A stretch of 14,302 nucleotides of DNA from Candidatus Saccharimonadia bacterium (GCA_023262335.1 JALRBE010000026.1:1-14302); one strand, 5' to 3'. Counted from the stretch's first letter, positions 6,340 to 13,381 are shown. Numbers and translations: made by a program. The notes: a model not told the origin generated them from the letters alone.

Positions 6340-7148
6340 TTTTCTTCGACCGTCGCTTGCGCCGCCTGAATAAGGTTATCGAACAGGGCCGCGACCGTTA
6401 GCGGACCGACGCCGCCCTTTTCGGGGGTAATGGTAATGTCGTCGCGCGTGCGTACCTCAGCGGCGACGTCACCGACTATCTTGCCCTTTTCGGACGCGGT
6501 GCCTGCGTCGACCACGACCGCACGGTCTTTGAGCATGGCGCTCGTAATCAAACCTGGCACGCCCGTTGCCGTCACGATGACGTCATAGTCCTTCAACCGG
6601 TCAGCCATATCGCTGCTCGTGTCGTCGAATACAGTGACGTCGTAGCCACTTGCTTGCCACCTGCGCACAAGCGGCGCGCCGACCAGCCTGCCGTTGCCAA
6701 CGACCGCAAGCCTTTCGGCCTTCAGCGTAACGTTATACCCGGCAAGCAGCCAGTCGATCGCAAGCGGAGTCGCCGCGTCGAGCCGCGCGTTCGCACCAAG
6801 GCCGTCTACGTCCTTATCGGGAGCGACCGCGTCGACGATTTTCTGCACGTCGGTCATGTCGGCAAGCGGCAACTGCACGATGACGCCGTGCGTGGACGCG
6901 TCACCGTTGAGCCGTTCGATCACGCCTTGCACGTCTGCCTGATCAACCTTGTACGCTTCGACGTCAACGAGAATATCGGCGCCGTACCGTTTTTTCAATC
7001 CGACGTACATATCGATGACTGGGTCGTCGACCGTTTGCACGATCGCGAGCTTGGGATACACGTGATGCGCTTGGCGCAGCGCACGAACTTGGCGCGCTTG
7101 GCGCTCCTTTATGTAGTCAGCCAGTTCCAGGCCATTCAATAGCTTCAT
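6336..7148 (-). CDS. folD: Bifunctional methylenetetrahydrofolate dehydrogenase/cyclohydrolase
   Basis: A 270-aa FolD that interconverts 5,10-methylene-, 5,10-methenyl- and 10-formyl-tetrahydrofolate in the cytoplasm. Visible motifs: YVGLKKR with Tyr48 and catalytic Lys52, GVIVQLPL with Gln92, PDKDVDG (110-116), a nucleotide loop VVGNGRLVGAP, VTATGVPG, VVDAG, VGDV and TPEKGGVGPLTVA. Compared with textbook FolD, the loop lacks the usual GRSxIVGxP form and the PCTP motif is AATP, so it is a divergent member, perhaps with altered cofactor preference. Start 7148 (MKLLNGLELAD) matches the family; the longer in-frame extension upstream would cross its own promoter. TGTTACGCT (7163-7155 on the minus strand) ends 6 nt before this ATG, suggesting a leaderless mRNA. 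glyA at the right edge belongs to the same C1 pathway. Confidence 0.95.
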   Translation of the reverse strand: MKLLNGLELADYIKERQARQVRALRQAHHVYPKLAIVQTVDDPVIDMYVGLKKRYGADILVDVEAYKVDQADVQGVIERLNGDASTHGVIVQLPLADMTDVQKIVDAVAPDKDVDGLGANARLDAATPLAIDWLLAGYNVTLKAERLAVVGNGRLVGAPLVRRWQASGYDVTVFDDTSSDMADRLKDYDVIVTATGVPGLITSAMLKDRAVVVDAGTASEKGKIVGDVAAEVRTRDDITITPEKGGVGPLTVAALFDNLIQAAQATVEEN

Positions 7149-7154
7149 CCTACC

Positions 7155-7184
7155 AGCGTAACAAACGGCGCGCCATGCTACAAT
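7155..7184. promoter_or_regulatory. Divergent extended -10 promoters of folD and the DUF5684 gene
   Basis: Minus strand: TGTTACGCT (7163-7155), 6 nt from the folD ATG (7148). Plus strand: TGCTACAAT (7176-7184), predicted start near 7191, then a 19-nt leader with Shine-Dalgarno GAGGAGGGA (7199-7207) before ATG 7210. The two -10 elements lie back to back with only 12 nt between them. Neither has an obvious -35. Confidence 0.55.
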
Positions 7185-7209
7185 GAAGACACGTAACGAG
7201 GAGGGAGCC

Positions 7210-7659
7210 ATGGAATACGAGTACGGCATGTACGCCACAGAACCAAGGGTCGATGTCACCGCGGAAGGACTGCTTGCGTTGATGGGAATATTCGTTCTGT
7301 TCTTTTTCATAGTTGTCGTTTGTTACGCCGTCACGGCATGGCTGCTCGGCAGGGTATTCAAAAAAGCCGGCACGCCGCAGTGGATTGCCTGGGTACCGGT
7401 GTATAACAACTGGAAAATCCTTGAGCTCGGAGGCCAGCAGGGCTTTTGGGCCGTACTTGGGCTCATCCCGCTCGTCAGCATCGTCGCGGCAGTATTCACG
7501 TACATCGCCATGTATCACATAGGCAAAAAACTAGGCAAAGAAGATTGGTTCGTCCTTTTGGCGATTTTCTTGCCGTTCGTATGGCTCGTCTGGCTTGCGT
7601 TCGACGATTCGAAATGGCGCGAAACGCCCGCGCGAAAACCCAAAAATATCGCGTCGTAA
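7210..7659 (+). CDS. DUF5684-like small multi-pass membrane protein
   Basis: A 149-aa membrane protein. After a short acidic N-terminus, residues ~18-45 form a hydrophobic helix (MGIFVLFFFIVVVCYAVTAWLL). Then comes the family-like block FKKAGTPQWIAWVPVYNNWK, two more helices (FWAVLGLIPLVSIVAAVF, WFVLLAIFLPFVWLVWLAF) and a Ser/Lys-rich tail. GTPxW..WVPVYN followed by HIGKKLGK resembles DUF5684, a family of unknown function common in CPR and Gram-positive genomes. Start 7210 is set by a strong Shine-Dalgarno (GAGGAGGGA). It is divergent from folD and separated from the pilus genes by 60 nt containing a new promoter, so co-regulation with them is uncertain. Confidence 0.85.
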   Translation: MEYEYGMYATEPRVDVTAEGLLALMGIFVLFFFIVVVCYAVTAWLLGRVFKKAGTPQWIAWVPVYNNWKILELGGQQGFWAVLGLIPLVSIVAAVFTYIAMYHIGKKLGKEDWFVLLAIFLPFVWLVWLAFDDSKWRETPARKPKNIAS

Positions 7660-7706
7660 ACGCGCCGTTCCACAGGCGTTATCCACTAGCATTTCACGTA
7701 GCCGCT

Positions 7707-7715
7707 TGCTATGAT
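7707..7715 (+). promoter_or_regulatory. Extended -10 promoter of the pseudopilin operon
   Basis: TGCTATGAT fits TGnTAnnnT. The candidate start codons ATG 7720 and ATG 7732 are 4 and 16 nt downstream, with no Shine-Dalgarno, so the transcript has little or no leader. It appears to drive three overlapping genes ending at 11859. Confidence 0.45.
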
Positions 7716-7719
7716 TAGC

Positions 7720-8265
7720 ATGAGTATTATTATGGGGCATCGTCATACCGAGCAGGGGTTCACTATCGTCGAAGTAGTCGTTACTTTGAGTATTCTGGCG
7801 CTTTTTCTCGCCTTGTTTTTTACCATGTACATGACCAGCATGTCGCAGAGCAAAAGCACCGTCACGAAAGCGGCAGCCGATGACATAGCTCAGACGAACC
7901 TGCGAAAAATATCGAGCAAAACCACTATTCCGTCCACGACGAACGCATGCGACGGAACGACAAGCGGCAGCGGGAACGAGAACAACGCGACCTTGAATAC
8001 CGCACTCTTGCCAGACGCCGCGACCAACACCGACCCGATGGCCGGCAGCGAAGTGACCATGGTCGCCTATACTGCCACTCCGCCGGCGAACACGATCGTC
8101 GCCGAACCGCTGACCGACACGGGATTGCCAGCGACCACGACCCAACGGCTACTCGTTATGTACCCGCGCGGCTGCTACAGTTCCATGCCGGCAAAAATAA
8201 TATCGATCGTCGTGTACGGACCGACCGACTCGGATCAGGTAGTCCATGAGGCGTATGTCAATTAA
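7720..8265 (+). CDS. Type IV minor pilin/pseudopilin (GspI/PilV-like position)
   Basis: A 181-aa prepilin. A short leader ends in Gly, followed by the class III cleavage and methylation motif (TEQG | FTIVEVVVTLSILALFLALFF), with Glu at mature position 5 and a hydrophobic assembly helix of ~22 residues. PilD-type peptidase would cleave after the Gly. The soluble part is Thr/Ala-rich with a Cys pair (NACDG, RGCYS) and no recognised domain. ATG 7720 gives a 13-residue leader; ATG 7732 would give 9 and cannot be excluded. Its 3' end overlaps the next pseudopilin gene by 20 nt, indicating one operon. The fibre ATPase, platform and peptidase genes are not in the window. Confidence 0.88.
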   Translation: MSIIMGHRHTEQGFTIVEVVVTLSILALFLALFFTMYMTSMSQSKSTVTKAAADDIAQTNLRKISSKTTIPSTTNACDGTTSGSGNENNATLNTALLPDAATNTDPMAGSEVTMVAYTATPPANTIVAEPLTDTGLPATTTQRLLVMYPRGCYSSMPAKIISIVVYGPTDSDQVVHEAYVN

Positions 8266-9013
8266 TCAAGGCATGCGCGGGGCGACGATCGCCGAATTGA
8301 TCATCGTCGTTACGGTCCTTGGGACGCTCGTGGGCATCATCTTCGGGCCGTTCAACGATCTCTACACCGACAACTCACGGGGACTCCGTACGATCATACA
8401 AACATCCGACACGAGGGGGGCGCTTCGCCTGATCGAACGCGAGGTAGTCCTTGGCACGGAGTTCCTTGACGTGAATGCGATCGACGACATATCCGGCAAC
8501 ATTCCTGGCAAGCCGACCAGCCGCAAATGGGATTGGCGCGGCAACCCGACGCCAAGCACGACGAACAGGGTCTTGATCGTCGAGTCGTACGCCAGCCGTA
8601 TGGTCGGCGACGTTCGCACTATCATCACCGCGTCGCCCGCGTGCACCACCCCGCTCATGACGACCTACGTGTATTTCGTCGACAACGGCAATTTGTACCG
8701 AAGAATCCTGAAGAACAGTGGTAGCTACACGGGATGCGGTGGAGCGGCGGAGCAAAAACGCCTGTGCCTCCCGACGTTCAGTTCCGCAAGCTGCGAGGGC
8801 AAGGACGCGCTTATCGTGAGCGGGGTGAAGTCGTTCACCGTTAATTATTATCTGAACTCCATGGCCGCCGAACCGATAACCGACCAGTGGACGAACGGTT
8901 CCGTGCTCGCAAACGCGAAGACCGTCGTCCTGACCCTCACCACCACGACCGGTACCGGCACGAACGCCCGCGATTCGACATCGGTCATGCGCATCACGAG
9001 GCTGAACGCATGA
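8246..9013 (+). CDS. Type IV minor pilin/pseudopilin (GspJ/PilW-like position)
   Basis: A 255-aa prepilin with a degenerate but usable cleavage site: GMRG | ATIAELIIVVTVLGTLVGIIFG, with Glu at mature position 5 and a hydrophobic helix. The C-terminal region (VLIVESYASRMVG, TTYVYFVDNGNLYRRI, VSGVKSFTVNYYL, TVVLTLTT) has the layout of GspJ/PilW-type minor pilins, in which a cleaved helix is followed by a beta domain. At least four Cys in the soluble part could pair. It overlaps the previous gene by 20 nt, and its TGA overlaps the ATG of the RCC1 gene by 4 nt (ATGA), so translation of the tip protein is probably coupled. Homology to GspJ is inferred from pattern and position. ATG 8255 is an alternative start. 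Confidence 0.85.
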   Translation: MRRMSINQGMRGATIAELIIVVTVLGTLVGIIFGPFNDLYTDNSRGLRTIIQTSDTRGALRLIEREVVLGTEFLDVNAIDDISGNIPGKPTSRKWDWRGNPTPSTTNRVLIVESYASRMVGDVRTIITASPACTTPLMTTYVYFVDNGNLYRRILKNSGSYTGCGGAAEQKRLCLPTFSSASCEGKDALIVSGVKSFTVNYYLNSMAAEPITDQWTNGSVLANAKTVVLTLTTTTGTGTNARDSTSVMRITRLNA

Positions 9014-11859
9014 TTGGCACCCGGCCCCAAAGCGGCTTCATCCTTCCGGCTGCTCTCATGCTCAGCCTTGGGCTGTCTATCATATCGGCGACGTTCGCGC
9101 AGTACATCATCCATTCCAGCAATGTCCTGAGCCAGCAATCGTACACCGGCCTAGCCGAAGAGGCGGCGAATTCTGGCATAGCGTATGCCGTTGGGTGCTT
9201 CGCATCAGGCACCAATGACTGGCCGTCACCGCTCGACCCGAGCATGAGTTGCAGCGCAGACCCGCTGCCGGGCACCTCGGAATACATGGCTATCGCGAAA
9301 GACAAGTCGTGGCGAAGCACGTTTACCATTGCACGGCCGTCGACCTCGGGAAGCGTGACGGCGATAGTGGCGACGGGCACGGTCGAAGCCGTCATCGGAT
9401 CAAGCACGTTCACCGTGGCCACTGCCAAACGAAGCGTCACGATGACATCCGTCATGCAAACGACGCCGTCACCTCACGACGGAGGCGATACGTTCACCGA
9501 TTTGTCGAGTGACAGCCACAGCTGCGCTATCGCGAACGGAAAACTATACTGCTGGGGCAGGAACGCGTCGGGGCAACTTGGCCTCGGCACGACGACCGCC
9601 ATGGCGTCACCCCAACTCGTCGCAGCCACCAACCCAGGCGACGCGTTCTTGAACAAAGTCGTCACGATGGTCGCCGTTGGCACCGAAAACACCTGCGCGG
9701 TCGCAGCAGGGCAGCTGTACTGCTGGGGCGACAATACGTACGGACAACTCGGACTGGGAACCTCCGACGGAAACCAAAGCACACCCCAGGCGGTCATCGC
9801 GCCTTTGGAAAATCGCAAAATCACCCACCTCGCGCTCAGCCAAAGCGCGCCGACGTCCAAGTCGGCATGCGCCGTCGCCGACGGCATAACGTACTGCTGG
9901 GGGTCGAACAGCAATCAGCAACTCGGACAAACCGTCGGATCGTCAGTGGACACGACGAACCGCTCGACTCCAACTCCTATCTATGGCTATCGGAGCGGCG
10001 ACCCGGCAAGCGCGCCGCTGTACGGCAAAAAATCACAGTCAGCAAGCGTGGGCGCCCGCAACGGTTGTGCGACAGCAATCGGCAAAATGTACTGCTGGGG
10101 CAACATAGACAACCCGTCCGTTCAGGCGCCTGTGGCCGACATGACGTCGAGCAGCTGGCAGTATAATTACGGCAACCCCGTCCTGCCTTGGAGCGTCAAA
10201 GTCATCGGCAACAATTCCTGTAGCGTGACGAATTATTTGATATGTGGGGGTAACGGCGCGTTCGGCACGTACAACCCTGCCGATATCGTCGGCTGGGGCA
10301 CCACAACGCTCGACTACGATGCCGGCGAAACGAACGGCGACACGAGCACCCGCATGAACTGTATTCTTCTGGCGGACTTATACTGCAACGGTGGTTCAAA
10401 CGCGTATCTAGGAAGATACGGACTCGGCCTTCCACCTTCCACAGGCTCGTACGAGGTATCGCAGCGATTGATTTCAAAAGTCGGCGTCGGTAATCAATAC
10501 GGCTGCATGATTCCTAACGGTGGTCTCGCCTGCTGGGGAAGAGCCACCGAGGGCCAGCTTGGCAACGGCAGCATGACCGGCGTCGTCAATAACGCGGCAT
10601 GGATCGCGCCTTCAATCGGTTTCGACAACACGCCTCTTGGCACGTTCCCTCGGTTCAGCGCGAGCGGACCGATCAGCGTCGGCAAGAACCACGCGTGCGC
10701 GCTGGCGAACGGCAGCTTCTTCTGCTGGGGCGACAACGACACGGGCCAACTTGGCGTCGGCGGCACCGTCGACCAGGCGCAACCAACTGTCATCAATACG
10801 ACACAGTTCCCCACCACCGGCTGGCCGTTCTATGTGCCTATCAACACCACTAAGGAAAAGATCGTCGCCGGCGGCGATCATTCGTGCGCGATCGCGGGAG
10901 GGGAAGACATCGTCGCTCACGATTTGTACTGCTGGGGGTCGAATTCCTACGGCGAACTAGGTCGGAATAATACGACGAACAGTGACATACCGCGGCGAGT
11001 CAGTCTCTCCGGTCGTGTCACGGACGTCAGTGCAGGCGAGCGTAACACCTGCGCAATCGCCGACAGCAGACTCTATTGCTGGGGTGATGATACGTACGGA
11101 CAAATAGGCGACGGTACTCCCGGAGGCATCCAAACGACACCTCGTCAGGTGGTCTTTAGCGGTACCGGCAAGCAGGTCACTTCAGTGAGCGTGGGCACGA
11201 ACCATGTATGTGCCATCGTCAGCGGGGACGGATATTGTTGGGGATCGAACGCGAATTACGCGACAGGACTTAATACTAACAGCTCAACACCGACACTGCC
11301 TAATAACGGAAGATTGACGCTTGGCGCCGCAAGCACGACGAACGGCAACGTCACCGCGGCCTTTACCGCCATAGCGGCCGGCGATGATTACAGCTGTGCC
11401 GTCATCAACGGCGTCGCGAGTTGCTGGGGCAAAAGCAACGTCGGACAAACGGGCACCGGCTCATCGACGTTCGTTACCATCCCGACCGTCGTCAGCGGGC
11501 CGGCCGCAACGATGCAGGCGACACGCATTTCGACCGGCACGACGCATGCCTGCGCGACGATAGAAGGTGCTTTTTACTGCTGGGGTAACCAGGATCGAGG
11601 TCGGGTCGGGGACGGCGTCGCTACGGGTAGTCAGCTGACACCTAAACTCGTTGACGGAGGCGCTGCGGTCGGGCGCGCTGGCATCAATGTCGCGGCCGGA
11701 GATTCAACATCCTGTGGAATCGCGAACGGTCTTATACTTTGCTGGGGAGTCGGGACGCTTGGGCAAATCGGTGACAACTCGCTGACCGACTCGCTGGCGC
11801 CATCGGTCGTAACAAGGTACAGGACCCAAGGCAATTCCTCGGTCGAGCATATTTACTAG
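9010..11859 (+). CDS. Pilin-like N-terminus fused to 14 RCC1-type repeats (putative pilus tip adhesin)
   Basis: A 949-aa protein. A 9-residue leader ends in Gly, then a hydrophobic helix (PQSG | FILPAALMLSLGLSIISATF) without Glu+5, as in GspK and PilX-type minor pilins. Residues ~30-155 resemble a minor-pilin stalk. From ~158 to ~935 run 14 RCC1-like repeats of ~50-65 aa, each with a core like HSCAIANGKLYCWGxNxxGQLGxG. Two (near 10240 and 10382) are degenerate but keep both Cys. Fourteen blades would make two seven-bladed propellers. Each repeat has a Cys pair, usually with eight residues between, suggesting a disulphide in every blade. Start 9010 (ATGA overlap) is chosen; the frame opens upstream inside the previous gene. 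Gene order and lack of Glu+5 argue that it caps the pilus. The ligand is unknown; PilY1 is an analogous but unrelated propeller tip protein. Confidence 0.88.
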   Translation: MIGTRPQSGFILPAALMLSLGLSIISATFAQYIIHSSNVLSQQSYTGLAEEAANSGIAYAVGCFASGTNDWPSPLDPSMSCSADPLPGTSEYMAIAKDKSWRSTFTIARPSTSGSVTAIVATGTVEAVIGSSTFTVATAKRSVTMTSVMQTTPSPHDGGDTFTDLSSDSHSCAIANGKLYCWGRNASGQLGLGTTTAMASPQLVAATNPGDAFLNKVVTMVAVGTENTCAVAAGQLYCWGDNTYGQLGLGTSDGNQSTPQAVIAPLENRKITHLALSQSAPTSKSACAVADGITYCWGSNSNQQLGQTVGSSVDTTNRSTPTPIYGYRSGDPASAPLYGKKSQSASVGARNGCATAIGKMYCWGNIDNPSVQAPVADMTSSSWQYNYGNPVLPWSVKVIGNNSCSVTNYLICGGNGAFGTYNPADIVGWGTTTLDYDAGETNGDTSTRMNCILLADLYCNGGSNAYLGRYGLGLPPSTGSYEVSQRLISKVGVGNQYGCMIPNGGLACWGRATEGQLGNGSMTGVVNNAAWIAPSIGFDNTPLGTFPRFSASGPISVGKNHACALANGSFFCWGDNDTGQLGVGGTVDQAQPTVINTTQFPTTGWPFYVPINTTKEKIVAGGDHSCAIAGGEDIVAHDLYCWGSNSYGELGRNNTTNSDIPRRVSLSGRVTDVSAGERNTCAIADSRLYCWGDDTYGQIGDGTPGGIQTTPRQVVFSGTGKQVTSVSVGTNHVCAIVSGDGYCWGSNANYATGLNTNSSTPTLPNNGRLTLGAASTTNGNVTAAFTAIAAGDDYSCAVINGVASCWGKSNVGQTGTGSSTFVTIPTVVSGPAATMQATRISTGTTHACATIEGAFYCWGNQDRGRVGDGVATGSQLTPKLVDGGAAVGRAGINVAAGDSTSCGIANGLILCWGVGTLGQIGDNSLTDSLAPSVVTRYRTQGNSSVEHIY

Positions 11860-11864
11860 CCGCA

Positions 11865-11902
11865 AAAAAATCGCTAAAGAAAAATACTAGCGTGCTTTTT
11901 TT
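11865..11902 (+). terminator. Probable terminator of the pseudopilin operon
   Basis: An A7 run, CGCTA (11872-11876), an 11-nt loop, TAGCG (11888-11892), TGC and seven T (11896-11902) give a short GC-poor stem followed by a T tract. A second 9-bp inverted repeat (11923-11931 with 11946-11954) follows without a T tail. No gene is seen in 11860-12013. Confidence 0.5.
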
Positions 11903-11976
11903 CGCTTCACTCACTGCGCGACCTTTCGACTGTTTTTTCACAAAAAGTCGAGAGTTCCAATCCTACTCGGCTCCCT

Positions 11977-12014
11977 ATGAAAATCGCCAGACCTTAAGGT
12001 CTGGCGATTTTCAT
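11977..12014. terminator. 38-nt perfect palindrome, bidirectional terminator after tRNA-Lys
   Basis: Positions 11977-11995 are the exact reverse complement of 11996-12014. The core is AAAATCGCCAGACC with a TTAA centre and GGTCTGGCGATTTT, so it has an A tract before and a T tract after the stem on both strands. It directly adjoins the CCA end of tRNA-Lys on the minus strand and could also stop read-through from the pilus operon on the plus strand. Confidence 0.8.
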
Positions 12015-12090
12015 GGAGGGCCAGGAGAGACTTGAACTCTCGACACCCTGCTTAAGAGGCAGGTGCTCTAACCAGCTGAGCTACTGGCCC
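12014..12090 (-). tRNA. tRNA-Lys (anticodon CUU)
   Basis: A complete 77-nt cloverleaf with encoded CCA. Acceptor GGGCCAG/CTGGCCC, D stem GCTC/GAGC, anticodon stem CCTGC/GCAGG with loop CTCTTAA (anticodon CTT, reads AAG), and T arm GAGAG-TTCAAGT-CTCTC, all paired. The discriminator base is T (U73), unusual because Lys tRNAs normally carry A73. The promoter TTGCAT-17-TATAGT lies upstream and the palindromic terminator directly downstream, so it is a single-gene transcript. Confidence 0.95.
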
Positions 12091-12107
12091 ATGACTAACA
12101 GGTTAAA

Positions 12108-12136
12108 ACTATACACCGTTACGACATAAAATGCAA
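12108..12136 (-). promoter_or_regulatory. Promoter of tRNA-Lys
   Basis: On the minus strand, -35 TTGCAT (12136-12131) and -10 TATAGT (12113-12108) are 17 nt apart. The predicted start near 12101 leaves a ~11-nt leader before the mature 5' end at 12090. Confidence 0.7.
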
Positions 12137-12158
12137 TGCTCAAACAGCCTGAGGACAT

Positions 12159-12196
12159 AAGAAAAACAGCCCGTCCATAAAAAGGCTGCTTTTCTT
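12159..12196 (-). terminator. Terminator of tRNA-Arg
   Basis: 13-nt arms (12159-12171 and 12184-12196) pair with one G-U wobble on the minus-strand RNA: AAGAAAAGCAGCC with GGCTGTTTTTCTT. The T run lies in the 3' arm. It begins at the last base of the tRNA CCA end. Confidence 0.7.
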
Positions 12197-12272
12197 GGTA
12201 CACCCGGAAGGATTCGAACCTACGACCCTCTGTTCCGAAGACAGATGCTCTAATCCACTGAGCTACGGGTGC
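12196..12272 (-). tRNA. tRNA-Arg (anticodon UCG)
   Basis: A 77-nt cloverleaf with encoded CCA and A73. Acceptor GCACCCG/CGGGTGT has a G1-U72 wobble. D stem GCTC/GAGC and anticodon stem TCTGT/ACAGA are fully paired, with loop CTTCGGA (anticodon TCG, reads CGA and probably other CGN codons). The T arm GTAGG-TTCGAAT-CCTTC has one U-U mismatch (50-64). An extended -10, TGATACAAT (12312-12304, minus), lies upstream, divergent from the murB promoter. Confidence 0.93.
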
Positions 12273-12303
12273 CTACCACTCATGCGCTATGCACGCATGG
12301 GCT

Positions 12304-12312
12304 ATTGTATCA
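12304..12312 (-). promoter_or_regulatory. Extended -10 promoter of tRNA-Arg
   Basis: On the minus strand this reads TGATACAAT, fitting TGnTAnnnT, with a predicted start near 12297 and a ~25-nt leader before the tRNA 5' end. No clear -35 element. Confidence 0.5.
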
Positions 12313-12330
12313 TTTTACCCCTCGTTACGC

Positions 12331-12336
12331 TATAAT
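12331..12336 (+). promoter_or_regulatory. -10 element of murB; decides a leaderless GTG start
   Basis: A perfect TATAAT ends 7 nt before GTG 12344, so transcription should begin at that GTG. The in-frame ATG 12335 lies inside the -10 box and any start further upstream lies before the promoter. The lack of a Shine-Dalgarno also fits a leaderless start. Confidence 0.65.
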
Positions 12337-12343
12337 GCGCGTA

Positions 12344-13372
12344 GTGAACATCAGTACGAATGTATCTCTAGCAACCATGACGACGATGGGACTCGGCGGC
12401 ACTGCCAATTATGTCGTGGACGTCACCACCGACGAAGAACTCCGACAGGTATACCTGAATGCGAAGACGATGAGCCAGCCAGTGTACGTCATTGGTGGCG
12501 GCAGTAATCTGATAGCTCATGACGAAGGCTACCCGGGTGTCATAGCCCATATGATGATACCTGGAATCGAAATTATTGCCGACGACAACGACACGACCAC
12601 TATCCAAGCTGGCGCTGGTGTTTCCTGGGACGAACTTGTACGCTTCGGCGTTGATCGGCAGCTCACCGGAATCGAGGCAATGTCGGGCATACCAGGTTCA
12701 GCTGGCGCCGCACCCGTTCAGAATATCGGTGCGTACGGGCAAGAACTCGCGGACACGTTCGTATCGCTTGAGGCGTATGACATAGCAAAGGACTTGTTCG
12801 TGACGCTCAGTGCCGCTGATTGCGATTTTTCGTATCGGAGAAGCATATTCCGTGAAAACGCGGCGGGGCACTATGTCATAACACGCATCACATTGCGACT
12901 TTTCAAAAGCTCGCCACAGCCACCGTTTTACGATAGCCTGCAACGCCATCTGGATAGTAGTCAAATCACGGAATATACCCCCCAGTCGATCAGGGACGCG
13001 GTCCTTGATGTCCGAGCGGACAAACTCCCCGATCCTAAAATAGTGCGCAATTCAGGCTCTTTCTTCAAAAATGCCATCGTCGAAAAATGGCAAGCGGAAG
13101 ATCTGCAGAAAAACTACCCTGACATGCCAACGTACCCTATGGACGAGAATCACGTAAAGATACCTACCGGCTGGCTGATAGAGCAGTGCGACCTCAAAGG
13201 CGAACTGATCCATGGCATGAGGGTCCACAAGGGCAATGCTGTCGTACTCATCAACGAATCAGCTACCCACTACGACGACCTGTCGCTGGCACGGCAGACC
13301 ATTATCGACGCAGTGAGAGACCGCTTCAGAATCTCCATCGATCAAGAGCCGCTCGAACTGATGACACCTTAA
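12344..13372 (+). CDS. murB: UDP-N-acetylenolpyruvoylglucosamine reductase
   Basis: A 342-aa flavoprotein that reduces enolpyruvyl-UDP-GlcNAc to UDP-MurNAc with NADPH, the second committed step of peptidoglycan precursor synthesis in the cytoplasm. FAD-binding motifs GGGSNLIAHDEGYPGVI and GIPGSAGAAPVQNIGAYGQEL are clear. FSYRRSIFR gives the conserved Arg and type-I signature, GSFFKNAI contains the proton-donor Ser, KIPTGWLIEQCDLKG follows, and NESATHYDD supplies the catalytic Glu. Length equals that of E. coli MurB. The GTG start at 12344 is chosen because TATAAT immediately precedes it and the protein then begins MNISTNVSLATMTTMGLGG, aligning with the family's N-terminus. No clear terminator follows it before the pilin promoter. 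Confidence 0.96.
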   Translation: MNISTNVSLATMTTMGLGGTANYVVDVTTDEELRQVYLNAKTMSQPVYVIGGGSNLIAHDEGYPGVIAHMMIPGIEIIADDNDTTTIQAGAGVSWDELVRFGVDRQLTGIEAMSGIPGSAGAAPVQNIGAYGQELADTFVSLEAYDIAKDLFVTLSAADCDFSYRRSIFRENAAGHYVITRITLRLFKSSPQPPFYDSLQRHLDSSQITEYTPQSIRDAVLDVRADKLPDPKIVRNSGSFFKNAIVEKWQAEDLQKNYPDMPTYPMDENHVKIPTGWLIEQCDLKGELIHGMRVHKGNAVVLINESATHYDDLSLARQTIIDAVRDRFRISIDQEPLELMTP

Positions 13373-13381
13373 GAAAAAGTC

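Noticed and set aside
8887..9009. Upstream extension of the RCC1 gene start
   Set aside because: The frame is open there only because it overlaps the pseudopilin gene; the leader and cleavage site begin at the ATGA overlap (9010).
9520..11760. Direct DNA repeats or a CRISPR-like array
   Set aside because: The recurring TGCTGGGG-type units encode the RCC1 repeats; spacing varies and the protein frame explains them.
11944..11975. tRNA 3'-end-like sequence (GTCGAGAGTTCCAATCC) on the plus strand
   Set aside because: The T-stem does not pair, the T-loop lacks the purine at position 57, and no matching acceptor or anticodon arm lies upstream. At most a decayed fragment; a tmRNA 3' end was also considered and dropped for lack of a 5' partner.
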